64,000 bases of DNA from Phlyctochytrium arcticum (lineage: Eukaryota; Chytridiomycota; Chytridiomycetes; Chytridiales; Chytridiaceae), in assembly GCA_025602905.1 (NCBI GenBank), contig JAHLKI010000003.1:558001-622000 (forward strand), in the 5' to 3' direction. How positions within the stretch are numbered: the stretch's first letter is position 1; each line of letters starts with the position of its first letter. This document shows positions 45,050 to 54,929 of this stretch, piece by piece. The notes below the pieces were generated by a model. The model did not search any database. It was given only the letters and a program-made list of their open reading frames with translations, and was not told the origin of the DNA. Made by a program: the position numbers and the translations under genes.

Positions 45050-45733
45050 GACGGGCGTACTTCCTCACGTTTCCGTGATACGGGTCTTGCTTCGCAAATC
45101 CGACGCACACCCTCAAACATGAAAGACATGCGCGGGCATTGGTCGACTTTGTCGATTTGGAGTCCTTCAAGATCGAGGATGAAAGGGAGTCCGACAATGG
45201 CATCTACTCTGAGCGGCGCGACAATGAACGGTAGTTCACCGAACAAACATTTGACGCGGTCGCAGTAGAGATCCAGGTCGCCGATCATCATTCTTTCGGA
45301 CTTGAAGGTTTCTCCATCGTCACCCCATTCTACTTCAATAGCAGAGGATGGACGATATGTTGGATATTTGTGCTGTCGAACCCATTTGTCGTTGATCATT
45401 ATGGTGTCACAACCTGTATCAACAAGGATTCGTGCCATTTTGCCATTCAGCTTCGCATGAACAACAAAGGCATGTTCAGCAATTACTGGTTCAGGTCCAC
45501 AAGTAACACGTCTCGGACCATACCGACCGTCATCGTAGGAAGCATCAACCTGAGTAGCCCGGACCACGCCAGACAGCTGGGATAAGGTTGGATGTTCCAT
45601 AGATTCGGGTTGGTTACCATTCGGCGGTGAACCTGGGTTTTGAACTTCATCAGTAAAACTGGACACAGAGTTGAGGGAGACCGATTTTTTAGAATTTGAA
45701 AAATGTAATACAGAAGAAGCTGATTGAGCTTAA
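44923..45733 (-). CDS. Gypsy aspartic protease
   Basis: The frame opens after a stop at about 45734 and has no ATG before the protease, so it is probably translated by frameshift from Gag or RT. ARILVDTGCDTIMIND holds the catalytic DTG, and VDAIVGLPFIL matches the C-terminal flap region of retropepsins. The frame overlaps the RT frame by about 127 bases (44923-45049). Between the Gag stop (45750) and this frame lies CTAAAAAATCGG, an A-rich run that might be a slippery site or a decay product. Confidence 0.85.
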
Positions 45734-45749
45734 CTAATGCTATGTGATT

Positions 45750-47372
45750 CTATCGGTGCCTCGTCCGACGTACAACCTGCGTCGTTTCTGTACGTCGAAA
45801 CAAATTTGTTGGGTTGCGGTGTTTGGCTTGGGGGCAGCGTGCCGTCCAGTGACCGGCGCCGGGGCCACAGATGTAGCAATGGCGATCAGGGTCGTCCCCG
45901 TTGTGTTGGTCACTGGGGTTTTGGCGGCTGGCGCTGGGTTGAGGGTTGTCCCGACACTGTTGCTGCTGGTTGCGGCGGGAGTTGGCGCAACGGCTGGATG
46001 AGCCGGAAGGTCCGCCCTTCTGGTAAGGTTTTCCGCGGGAGTTCGCGGCGCTGACGTTGGCTTTGGGGCTTTTTCCGCCGCCAGCACTCGCGGCCTCGGT
46101 GGCGGGCCCTTTGCCCTTCTTGTCGGCCGATCCGCCGGCAACAGCTAGGTATCGCCTGTGGTTGTCGCATCCCCAATCTTGGAGATATTGGGCGGCAGCC
46201 GATTGGATCTGGGTCAGGGTGGCCGACCTGTTACCTCCGTAGGCGTGCCGGACCAGGCGGGACCAAAAGTCACCACCGCGTTCCATTCCGTCCCGGAAGT
46301 ACCGACGCACTTCTTCCTGGTCCGTGTGACCACTGGCGGCGGTGAGCTGGGCCGTCAGTTTGTTGAACTCCGCCAGGTAGGCAGAATAGTTTCTGCAGGT
46401 GAGCTCGCGCAGGCTCGCCAGCGTGGACTCCCTGGGGTTCCGGGGTTCGAAACGTTCACGGGGAACGCCCTCGAATTCCTCCCTGGATCTGGGGCGGTCC
46501 AGAGGTGTCAACGACGAGAACCAGTCCTTGGCGGTTCCTTCCAACGATCGTTCGATATAATCGACGAATTCCTCGCCGTGTCGTTGGGTCTGGCTGGCCG
46601 GCGACGTATCCAGGTAGGCATAGTGCTTGTGAAGGAAATCGCGAATTTTGGCAGGTTCCGCATCCTTTCCTTCCCCCGAAAACGTCGCTTGTTCGGCTTT
46701 GCGCTGGAGGGTTTTGTTATGCATCGCCTGAAACGATGCACTGCCCTGGTGGTCCCGAACATCGCCATCAGACGTCCTGTTGGCTGGGCCGGACTGCAAT
46801 GATGCCACCTTCTCATTCAGAAGAGTGATCTGCGACATCATGTTCTTGAAGTTGGCGGCGCTGATGGTAATCTGCGGCTCTGTCGGTTTCTGACCACCTA
46901 GGATGCGAGCGGCGCCCGGCGTAGCGTTTCCCGAAAGGGACATTCTCGCCATTTCGAGCGGCAACACATCCGAAGCACGACGGCTGGTTGAGCCATTGCC
47001 AGCCTTTGGGTCAATTGACCCGTCGGCACCCACCACGTTCCTCTGGGGCTCGTCAACCATCATCGGTTGGAGACCTCCAGCGTGAGGGTCATCCTGGCTA
47101 CTGGGTTCGCCCTCAGACTTCTTCGAATCGACCACCTTGTCGACCACTTTGGTTCCATTACCCTGGTCCATAAGGACGGGGGCAACTTTGTCAGAAGCGG
47201 AAGTAGGGGTGTCTCCGGTCTGCGAGTCTTCGCCAGGCTCCGGGGTACCTTCTCCAGAGAACCGAGCGTTGCCCAATCCGGGAGGGGGAGGCGCAACGTT
47301 GTCGTCCGTGGCCTTTCCTTTGCCTTTAGTGGTCTTGCTAGTACGGCCAACTTGTTTGGTACTAGGTCCCAT
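45750..47372 (-). CDS. gag: Gypsy Gag
   Basis: A 540-codon intact frame from ATG 47372. The N-terminal 160 residues are low in complexity (Gly/Pro/Asp-rich). A capsid region with KIRDFLHKHYAYLDTS and LAEFNKLTAQLTA follows at about 240-375. A basic, Gly/Ser-rich stretch precedes a zinc knuckle CYICGPGAGHWTARC. The knuckle spacing is C-x2-C-x5-H-x4-C, one residue longer than the usual x4. The short tail after it is Arg-rich. Gag packages the RNA; this gene and the protease are undamaged. Confidence 0.9.
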   Translation of the reverse strand: MGPSTKQVGRTSKTTKGKGKATDDNVAPPPPGLGNARFSGEGTPEPGEDSQTGDTPTSASDKVAPVLMDQGNGTKVVDKVVDSKKSEGEPSSQDDPHAGGLQPMMVDEPQRNVVGADGSIDPKAGNGSTSRRASDVLPLEMARMSLSGNATPGAARILGGQKPTEPQITISAANFKNMMSQITLLNEKVASLQSGPANRTSDGDVRDHQGSASFQAMHNKTLQRKAEQATFSGEGKDAEPAKIRDFLHKHYAYLDTSPASQTQRHGEEFVDYIERSLEGTAKDWFSSLTPLDRPRSREEFEGVPRERFEPRNPRESTLASLRELTCRNYSAYLAEFNKLTAQLTAASGHTDQEEVRRYFRDGMERGGDFWSRLVRHAYGGNRSATLTQIQSAAAQYLQDWGCDNHRRYLAVAGGSADKKGKGPATEAASAGGGKSPKANVSAANSRGKPYQKGGPSGSSSRCANSRRNQQQQCRDNPQPSASRQNPSDQHNGDDPDRHCYICGPGAGHWTARCPQAKHRNPTNLFRRTETTQVVRRTRHR

Positions 47373-47390
47373 GTTGTCGTACTCGGGAAG

Positions 47391-47453
47391 AGGTAGGTAG
47401 GTAGGTAGGTAGGTAGGTAGGTAGGTAGGTAGGTAGGAGGTAGGTAGGTAGGT
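47391..47453 (+). repeat. (AGGT)n microsatellite in gypsy leader
   Basis: About 15 AGGT repeats with one GGAGG interruption, between the primer site and the gag start on the minus strand. It would lie in the 5' leader of the element RNA. Confidence 0.9.
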
Positions 47454-47469
47454 ACTTTGATCCTTAGTA

Positions 47470-47489
47470 GTTTGGAGGTGGTGCTACCA
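47470..47489 (-). promoter_or_regulatory. Primer-binding site of the gypsy element
   Basis: The minus strand next to the 5' LTR reads TGGTAGCACCACC. A tRNA 3' end of GGTGGTGCTACCA would pair; the GCTA-CCA end fits an initiator tRNA-Met acceptor. Unlike the copia element, this is a normal 3'-end primer site. Confidence 0.75.
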
Positions 47490-47840
47490 TGTAGCGATCT
47501 TAAGGAATCGGCTACTGAGGATGATGTGTGAGTGAGGGTGTGGTAGAGATAGCGTGAGAAAAAAGAGTAAGGGTCAGATGTGCAACTTCCCAGGTTGCGA
47601 GAGTTCGGGGTGTCATATTGTAGCTTGCAGTGCAGAGGAAGAAAGAAAGCTAGCGAGCACATGCACAGACGCATGGCTGCCTTTTATACAAGAAGAAAAT
47701 AAAAAGGCAGAAAAAGACATCACGTGTAATGGTGGACAGTTGTTGGCTGAAACACCAACGCGACCACCGGATGTATTGGCACAACGCGCTGCGCAGCAGC
47801 GCGGTAGCGCAGTCACTCATCAAACCACGAACCCGCTACA
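47490..47840 (-). repeat. 5' LTR of the gypsy element
   Basis: Partner of 40466-40816, same length, same ends, about 12 differences. Confidence 0.95.
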
Positions 47841-47845
47841 GTAAC

Positions 47846-48185
47846 AGAAGTGTCCTCGAAGAAGCCCACCTTCCGCCAAAATGATCGACAGGGTTCGCAA
47901 AGCCTTATATCTGAGGCCCCTTCCCCAAGCTGGAACGAAAGACCAAGCAGCTGCAGGCGGTCAACCGCCGGGCGTGGAATGTGATAGAATTTCGGGATAA
48001 TCTTGATGCCACAATTCGCACAACCAGGTTTATAGTACTCTTTGTTGCCCTTTTTTCCTGGGATGGTGTTGAACCAGACAGCGTGAGTCGCATCTTGTCG
48101 CTTCGATGGTGTATCAAGAATAAAGGGAGGATCGACTGTAACTTAATCTTCATGACATCAATCTTACCTTTCTTTTCGGCAGCAT
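47846..48185 (-). pseudogene. Unnamed 899-aa family, copy 2, N-terminal part
   Basis: ATG at 48185 begins exon 1 (MLPKRK, 48168-48185), followed by a GTAAG donor and a 67-bp intron to 48101. Exon 2 reads AVWFNTIPGKKG, PGCANCG, CEPCRSFWRKVGFFE, which parallels VWFYEVPGRKN, PGCFGCG, CEGCRSRWYKYGFF of copy 1. It ends in the GTAAC duplication and resumes at 40465 beyond the gypsy element. Conservation of the six-codon first exon in both copies fixes the gene start. Confidence 0.88.
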
Positions 48186-48927
48186 GCTCGCAATTGCGCG
48201 TTAGAGATCTTCAGTTTGGTTGTTAAAGGGTTGTCTACACGCTACTAGTAAAAAACGCGTCTTTTTTTGGATGCACAGCCCTAATTGTTGGCTGTGGCAT
48301 CAGCAGCAGAAATTCAAAAATCGAAATTTGCGTTTGGAGGCCAGGCATTCAATGAGCGCCATCTCATTCACTAGACATTGTGGACAGAAAAGGGCGACGG
48401 CATTCGAATCCTAGAGATGAGTTACACAATTCCATGCATGGACAGCGCCTCAATATGTCTGTAGATCTACAAACACGCATTCAAAAGATGGGCAGTTTTG
48501 GTCTGAATTCAGTTGCTTGTTCTGCAAGGTAGCTCTACTATACACACCAACTGATACAGAGTGAATATACTATTGACATGATTGCTTAAGGGAGTTCTGC
48601 CTATGTATAGCTTTGTGGTTATCGCTGTAAGGAAAAGATCTGGGAAAGAGTATGACCATGACCTCACCCTCAGTTGTTGTTACGTGCAGATTTGATCTTC
48701 AGTGCTGATTGAATGATAGAGAACTCATCTGTCAACCCGACACTTAGCACTTTGTGCACTTTCATCAGGAATTTGCGACCTCTTGGGATTCGTTTGATGG
48801 AGATGTCCTCATGTAAAACACCCCTCCATGACATCCGATCTATAAGGTTGAGAACAATGGCTTGTGTGAGAGATGTTGTGGGTAGCGAGTTGAGAAGAGC
48901 AACCAAGTTGGTCTCTTGGATTTGCTG

Positions 48928-50703
48928 TCACCTTTCCATGGCCGAGCTCTGGCAGAAGATTTCTTTGAGCAGTACGGGCGTGACGTTGAATGGACGGCCA
49001 CCGGAACGCTGGTAACTCTCTGCTAAAGAGCAGAGATCCTCTGTAAGTTTCCGTAGACCTTCGATATCCGCCATTACTGAAATTTCTTGTAGGTGATTCA
49101 GTGGTACCCCGTGCCCGCAATTGCTACAAGGCAACGCTGTAGGATATTGTGCACGATACGTTGCCGATAGACATCTTCCGGCTTCCAGTTTTGTGAATTG
49201 TTGGGGATGGAAAAAGTATGCGTGATAGGCTCTGCAACAAATGATCTCGTCTTGGAAGTAAATCTGCACCTCCTTCAACGCTCGGCGCTTTCGGCGCATC
49301 TCCGCGATCTGCTCCTCTGTCAGCTCCGGAACTTCCTCCACCCCGTTGCTTCTTTTGTCTGAAATGATGGTTTCGGCTGCCCGTTTCTGCAGCCCTGTTG
49401 AGACGATTACCAAGCTCTTTGCAGGCTCCCCATCACGGCCCGCCCGGCCTGATTCTTGCAAGAAGGAACCCATAGTTGTTGGCATCTTGATGTGGATCAC
49501 AAAGCGCACATGAGCATGGTTTATACCCACACCAAATGCTTGCGTGGCAATCATCAAAGTGGTATCCCCCTGCTCCCAGGCCTTTTGGCTTGCTTTGCGG
49601 TTATCGGTTCCCAGTTTGGCGTGATATTTGGAAACACAATACTTGCCGGTGGTGCTGACCTCTGGTTCTTTGACAATGTTTGGAGCGTTATTTCCCATCC
49701 CACTCATGATCCGAAACAAGTCATTGGTGTCTGCTGGTGTCGCGCAATAAATTATTCCGGTCTGCTGTACCCAGTTCCACTTCTCGACATGCTCATCAAT
49801 CAGTTGAGAAAACGTCGCTGTGCCTTTTTTGGAAATGCTATACTCGATATTGGGACGCTCCAGGTCTACGCTGATCATGACTCGAGGATCGACAAGGCCA
49901 AATAGGTCAGAGAGTTCCTGTGCATTCTCCCGCGTCAATGTTGCACTCATGAGCAATACTGAGCTGCCATATCGGTTTTTGACCTCTTTGATCCGGTCAT
50001 AGTCTCGAAAGTCCCACTCCATTGCCAAATGTGCCTCATCTATCACAAAGCGGATTTGTTGGTACCCGCTTCTCTGAACGTGTTTGAGGAGGCCGTCGAA
50101 ATTATTGTACCCAACTTGTTCAGGGGTTGTCAGAACGCAACGCAATAGTCGATTGGCGATGTCCACATGTACCTGCTCCTTCTCACGGTACTTGGTCTGG
50201 CCCGTGATAGCTGCACATGGGATGCCGACGGCTGCCAGCTCCTTCATCTGGTTGTCAATCAAGGAGAGGAGTGGGTATACAATCACCGTGAATGTAAAGG
50301 ATTGGTCTACAAACAATAAAGCCGATGGAACGGCGTGGAGCAACGTTTTGCCAGCTGATGTTCTCATTACAGCAACTGTGTCCCTGTTGGCCAGAACGGA
50401 TTCAATCACTGGCTGTTGGATGTCGCGGAATTCATCGTAACGGAAAACAACCTTTAAAGCCTTCTTCATCAGTTGTCCTTGATTGGCTGGTTCCAAAAGG
50501 TGTGCAGCGCTCCCGAGCTTTTGGGCCAAGGTTTCCACTATGTTAATATAGTGGTGCCCCGACATGCTACCCTTGTCAATACTGCCAGTAATCAAGGCGA
50601 GGTAGCAGAGAGAGCAAAGACCGTATGCTTCTGGATGTTCGCTGGGCGGCAAAAGGTTGCATGTAGTACAGAAATCAGCGTCCTCGTCCGTTGGCAAATG
50701 TGG
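48928..50703 (-). CDS. RecQ-type helicase module of the transposon
   Basis: About 590 codons are open. An N-terminal zinc ribbon (CTTC ... CSLC, about residues 10-31) precedes the helicase core: Walker A TSAGKT (about 113-118, a variant of the usual GxGKS), VIYPLLSLIDNQ-type motif, DEAH box VIDEAHLAMEW (219-229), LLMSATLT, ERPNI, and motif VI SGRAGRDG. RecQ proteins are 3'-5' DNA helicases. The frame has no ATG before the zinc ribbon. It is continuous with the upstream transposase frame except for a TGA at 50704-50706, so it was probably the C-terminal module of one long protein. The terminal region has CRAYHAYFFHP and CSNCGHG, resembling the RecQ zinc-binding domain. Apart from that stop the helicase is undamaged. 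Confidence 0.85.
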   Translation of the reverse strand, partial: PHLPTDEDADFCTTCNLLPPSEHPEAYGLCSLCYLALITGSIDKGSMSGHHYINIVETLAQKLGSAAHLLEPANQGQLMKKALKVVFRYDEFRDIQQPVIESVLANRDTVAVMRTSAGKTLLHAVPSALLFVDQSFTFTVIVYPLLSLIDNQMKELAAVGIPCAAITGQTKYREKEQVHVDIANRLLRCVLTTPEQVGYNNFDGLLKHVQRSGYQQIRFVIDEAHLAMEWDFRDYDRIKEVKNRYGSSVLLMSATLTRENAQELSDLFGLVDPRVMISVDLERPNIEYSISKKGTATFSQLIDEHVEKWNWVQQTGIIYCATPADTNDLFRIMSGMGNNAPNIVKEPEVSTTGKYCVSKYHAKLGTDNRKASQKAWEQGDTTLMIATQAFGVGINHAHVRFVIHIKMPTTMGSFLQESGRAGRDGEPAKSLVIVSTGLQKRAAETIISDKRSNGVEEVPELTEEQIAEMRRKRRALKEVQIYFQDEIICCRAYHAYFFHPQQFTKLEAGRCLSATYRAQYPTALPCSNCGHGVPLNHLQEISVMADIEGLRKLTEDLCSLAESYQRSGGRPFNVTPVLLKEIFCQSSAMER

Positions 50704-53550
50704 TCACCAGGAGGACATATAAAGCTGATCTGTTCCGTCGGGAGCCGCAGTACCATACAGAATGAACTCCTTAGTCTCCATCATGAGAAATTCGCGAGCA
50801 TCCAATTTCTGCTGGGCTATCTTGTCGCGCCGCTTTTGCTTTTGTTCATCCGAGGCCATCTGATTGGCAATGATCCGCTTCTTGCAAACACTTTCGTGAC
50901 ATTCAATGAACTTGAGATCCATCGGGGAATATGGCAGCAATCCAAATGCTTCTCGTGCCAGTTGCAGCATCGCCAGATAACCTTCATTCTGCTCCATCAC
51001 GGTCAAAGCATGTTGCACTGCATATGTTTACGGCGTATCCATGTGTTTTGGAGCGCGCTTGTTAACTTTGCGATGAAAAAGCCTCCATTATGAGGAATTG
51101 CTTCGGCAGTGTCTTTGTGAGAGACTCCAACATGACTGTGAAGGATGCTATTCGCTGCTGCGTTGCTTCTGTTAAGTTGGGAACGCCCACGTTGTTCATC
51201 TGCCTGTTGGTCTCTGCTGCCCAGCAGATATTGTCAATATTGCATGTCGAGTGATCACCTACAAAGAATATGTAAGTTGCTCATGTTTCCAACAAAGAAT
51301 GTGAAATAAGCTCAGATACCTTGCAGATGTTTGATAAAGATCACTCCAAGTTGACGCGTTGCTATAGCTTCCCAGTCAGTGGGGCATGGCAGAGGAGACG
51401 TGGCTGTTTCCAGATTTGTTTTGAGATCCAAGATGTGATCTTGCTCATCCAGGCGCTGGCTCCCCAAAACAAATACGGTATTACTCGCAGTATGCGTTTG
51501 CAGATCGTCTCTTCCCATTCATCTCCCCACCGGCCAGCGTATTTGTTTTGGAAGTTCTTGCGGACATTTTTGACCCAATGGGGAAGGTCTGCGAAATGCT
51601 TCTCTACTAAAGGCTCGCGCGCTAATATCTTATTTGCTTGCAGGTCCCCGTCAATTGCCAGATGAAGTTTCATTCCGGCATTGGTGAACAATGGGTTTAG
51701 TTTTGCAAGTGACACTGTCAAGTTTTTATGCTCCATTTGCTTTGAGGACTCTCCGAAATTTCCCTCTCACAATGTTTGCGAGGTACTGCTCTTGTCCGTT
51801 CGATTTCGTGGAAGAAGCGTGACGCCATACGATATGATGGGTGGGCGTTTATACAGTACCTGTTACAAATATGGTCAACGAGGCAGTCAGCCCTATTATG
51901 GCGGATGATACGTACTTGTCGGGAGGGTAAGATCTGTCGGCGGCCATGATCTCCAGGTGCTGTTCTGGGGCATTCCGGCAATGACTCCAGGCGCCGTCTG
52001 CTGATCAATCCGTGGACGTGGTCTACCTTTTTTTCCTCTTTGCAATAGGTCAGCGATAGCTTTGCTGCCTTCTCTACTGATTGCTGACTGCTTCTCAAGA
52101 TTTCTTCATGTGCAGCAACTGATCCTTGGATCTTGAAGAATGTCGATTCTGATGGGTGCTGCGTGCAACCAAATCCATTGAAGAATGTGCATAACTGATA
52201 CCGATTGATCCCGGCGTTCAGAGCGGCCACCACAACAAGTGAAGTCAGATGCGTACTCTCCAAACCTGACCTTGACGTCGGTTCCTCGTTTTTCGTCAAA
52301 TGGATTTGCTCTTGCAAGTCTTCTTTGACAGCGTTGAGTTCATTTTGCACAGTGGCCAATTCCGTCTCCAGTGTATGTTTGATATTTTGAATCGAATCTT
52401 CGCGCTCCGTAGCTGACTTGTTCTTTTCTTTGAGAATAGCCGTCTTCAAACCCTCGAGCTGCTGGATTTGGAGAGATGTTGTCTTCCGGTCGTGCTTTCT
52501 TTCATTGGCCAGCAGGTTCTCCTGATGCTTCGATTTTAAGGCGGCCCGCTTTCTTTCATTGGCCTGCAGGTTCTCCTGATGCTTCGATTCTAAGTCGGCC
52601 CGCTTTCTTTCCGAAGACCTCAAGCGTGTTTCAAAAGAGACCTTTTTCTTCTCCATTTTTCTCGTGATTTTTTCTAACTCTCTTTGTAGGGCACGAATGT
52701 TGTTGTCTGACTTCTCTTTTGTAGCAGCTTGCTCTTCTTTCGCTGCTTCCAGCTGACGACGGAGGGCTTGGGATCCTTCGATGGCATCCCGATCCTGTTC
52801 AAGGAGGTTGCTGCCCGGTTGGAGATTCTGCTCGGATGAAAAGGTGGTGCTTGCCGACCAGTCGAAAGTTTCAGCAAATTTCTAGTCAATTGGTCAGTGT
52901 TTAACAGTATAATCGTGAGCAAAAATATTCACCTTATCCTTCAGCAACAGCTGCAGTGTGTTCGGCAAGTCATCTTTCGCAACAAAAACCGACAATGTGT
53001 CGATGAGCACTTTTCTGAGGATCGTAACACATTGACTCGCGTTTGTCCCACATCCAATGAAGAAAGACGAAAATCCGGATTGCAATCAACCTTTGTCCCG
53101 TATGCAGTAACCAGGAATGACTGAGGGTCTTGAAAGCGCGACGGCTTTTCACCTAGCTTGGCCACTGTTACGACTTCTGGCTTGTCAATGGCAACTCCCG
53201 TATCAAGTTGCGGAACATCCGTCTTGATCTCTGAAGCGCCGTGGATTGCGTGGTCATCAAGGAAATTGGCAGCATCTTCCGCGATAGCAAGGTTGTTCTC
53301 CTCATCATCGACCAACACCGACTCCTCCCGTACGGCGTTATCTTTGCTCTTGGCGGATGCCCAACGGGCCTCGGCAGCTTGCTTTCTGGTCATTTTGAGG
53401 ACTTTTGACGACCGTTGCGTAGTATCAATTTTGAGTTTGAGAAAGCCTTGTTGCTTGTATTGAGTTGCTTGCGATCCGGCATTCGTCCGTTCGCGCAGAA
53501 CCCGCGCACCACGTTGAGAGCCCATCGCAAGCAATGGACCATACCGTAGT
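50704..53550 (-). pseudogene. DDE transposase fused upstream of RecQ
   Basis: Read in shifting frames from a probable start MGSQRGARVLRERT (about 53520). Order: a basic N-terminus with KMTRKQAAEARWASAKSK; a coiled coil at about 52350-52860 that holds a near-perfect 18-residue tandem repeat; LTSLVVVAALNAGINRYQLC; then SADGAWSHCRNAP (about 51990), whose Asp matches the first catalytic residue of Mutator-like/Kolobok DDE transposases; AIDGDLQANKILA with FADLPHWVKNVRKNFQ (about 51580-51660), the second-Asp region; and FIECHESVCKKRIIANQ before the RecQ module. Introns probably explain some frame changes (about 52890-52935, 51020-51310), but stops such as TGA 50704-50706 remain. The family name is tentative; the DGxW...DGD pattern is the main support. 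Confidence 0.65.
52494..52620 (-). repeat. 54-bp coding tandem repeat in transposase coiled coil
   Basis: About 2.3 units of 54 bp encode ERKRAALKSKHQENLLAN-like 18-residue units. They are almost identical in DNA, so the expansion is recent compared with the rest of the gene. Such units lengthen a coiled coil by whole turns. Confidence 0.8.
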
Positions 53551-54230
53551 AAATAGAATTCCGTGATGACAATAAACAATAGATATACAATACAAAGGAA
53601 GGCTTGCTGTGGCAGATGTTGGAGTTGGCGTTTCATTGCCCGAGGGCTTTTGACATGCTGTCTTTAATATGAATTCATTGCTACAATGAGGATGTCCATG
53701 ATGTCTCATTCTTTCGAACCCTTCCTGGGAAAGACTTTGAAACCTCAATGCGAGACTCCGCAACTGCATTTCTTTGCCGAAGTGGGCAAATAATGTCACT
53801 TCTTCATCATATGATTCACGTCTGATATTTTACCATAGGTCATGTCAAGCAGATCTGACCCAAAACCCGTATCATCAATTTGTGGATAAATCTTGACCTT
53901 CGGAACAGAATGCCTCCATTCCCACTATCACTTTATGCCAAAAATTGCAAAATAACCGACCCTGTCCATGCATCGGATTATGCAGTCGACCATCAGCATT
54001 CCGAATCTGTTGTCATTTTTGCAATATGACCTCAGATGAAAAAGTTAGGTGCAGGATGGGAAAAAAGCCGTTTTTGCTGCTGGCAAAATATAAAAAAATG
54101 CCCGCGGCTCAGTGGCCAGCCATGACTGGGAAGCATCCGAAAATTTTAATTATAGCTTGTAGACCACCCTAAAATGAGACAAAGAAGGCACTATCGGACC
54201 GGACAGCACTAGGTTGTCTTCTATGTGCTT

Positions 54231-54929
54231 CAATGAGAGAGAATATAGAGCTGGTTGGCTACGCAATTGAAGATGGGGGAAAAGTAAGCAAATGGAAAGC
54301 TCAACATAGGTATGTTTCAAGCTGTGTTTTCAATCTGGTTTTGAGGGCTCATGGACATTTTTGCAGGATCCTCCATTCTCGGCACAAACTCTGGCACGCC
54401 CACTACTGGTAATCTTGATATTGCCTCCGCTGCTGGTAGTGCCGCTGGTAATGCCGCTGGTAGTGCCGCTGCTCCAACCGCTGCTGGCGTTGCTGGTACC
54501 GCTGCTTCAATGGCTGCTGGTGCCGCTGGCACTACCACTATTGTGAGCGTGGTGGATCTTTTCCTCGAGTTCGATGTGGGATGGAAAGGAGGGCCTGCCA
54601 TTCAGGCACTTGAGGCAGCTAAGTACCTAAATCCCGCTCTGAACTGGCATGGGACCAAGGAAATGGGTGGGCACACAAATTGCAAAGCTTGGATCTGCAG
54701 AAAGTTCATCATCAAAGGAATTCAGAAGATTGCTAGGAAGAAGAGTATCCCTGAATCTGACGTGGCAGTGCGATTGGAAAACAGGCGACTGAGTGAGATT
54801 TGCAACAAAAAGCACAACCTGAGGAAAGGCTCGACCTTAAATAGCATGAACAACTTATTTAAGGCAGGCGGAGCACCGCTCGCCAAATGGTTGGACAGCA
54901 TCACTTGGGGAGAGCCTAGTGATGAGTAG
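54231..54929 (+). CDS. Ala/Gly-rich protein, function unknown
   Basis: An open frame from about 54351 to 54929. A GTATG donor at 54308 and TTTTTGCAG acceptor at 54364 suggest an intron, and an upstream ATG at 54231 (MRENIELVGYAIEDGG) may begin exon 1, although the phases do not join cleanly. The first part is a low-complexity Ala/Gly/Ser array (AAGSAAGNAAGSAA). It is followed by a well-mixed C-terminal domain: VVDLFLEFDVGWKGGPAIQA, CKAWICRKFIIKGIQKIARKK and LAKWLDSITWG. No family recognised. If the 48.2-54.2 kb insertion is removed, it lies head to head with copy 2 of the unnamed gene, starts about 100 bp apart, which hints at a shared promoter. Confidence 0.5.

Larger units (their letters stand above)
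40466..47840 (-). mobile_element. Ty3/gypsy chromovirus, full length
   Basis: 7375 bp bounded by 351-bp LTRs and a perfect GTAAC duplication (40461-40465 and 47841-47845). Order on the minus strand: 5' LTR (47490-47840), primer site, gag, protease, RT, RNase H, integrase with chromodomain, polypurine tract, 3' LTR (40466-40816). Integrase after RT defines the gypsy order. It interrupts copy 2 of the unnamed gene. Confidence 0.96.
48228..54169 (-). mobile_element. TIR transposon, Kolobok/Mutator-like, with RecQ helicase
   Basis: A 5942-bp unit with GGGTTGTCTACACGCTA at the left and its inverted relative GGGTGGTCTACAAGCTA at the right end. It is flanked by TAAA at 48224-48227 and 54170-54173. 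A 4-bp TTAA-like duplication is typical of Kolobok elements. The coding region is on the minus strand: transposase first, then RecQ helicase. It sits just upstream of copy 2 of the unnamed gene. Confidence 0.78.

Noticed and set aside
46158..46802. A 214-codon plus-strand frame inside the gypsy gag
   Set aside because: Antisense to the intact Gag; G/C-rich codon use produces the open frame.
47391..47453. CRISPR-like or protein-coding repeat (Leu-Pro-Thr-Tyr) in the gypsy leader
   Set aside because: It is a simple AGGT microsatellite without spacers, upstream of the gag ATG.
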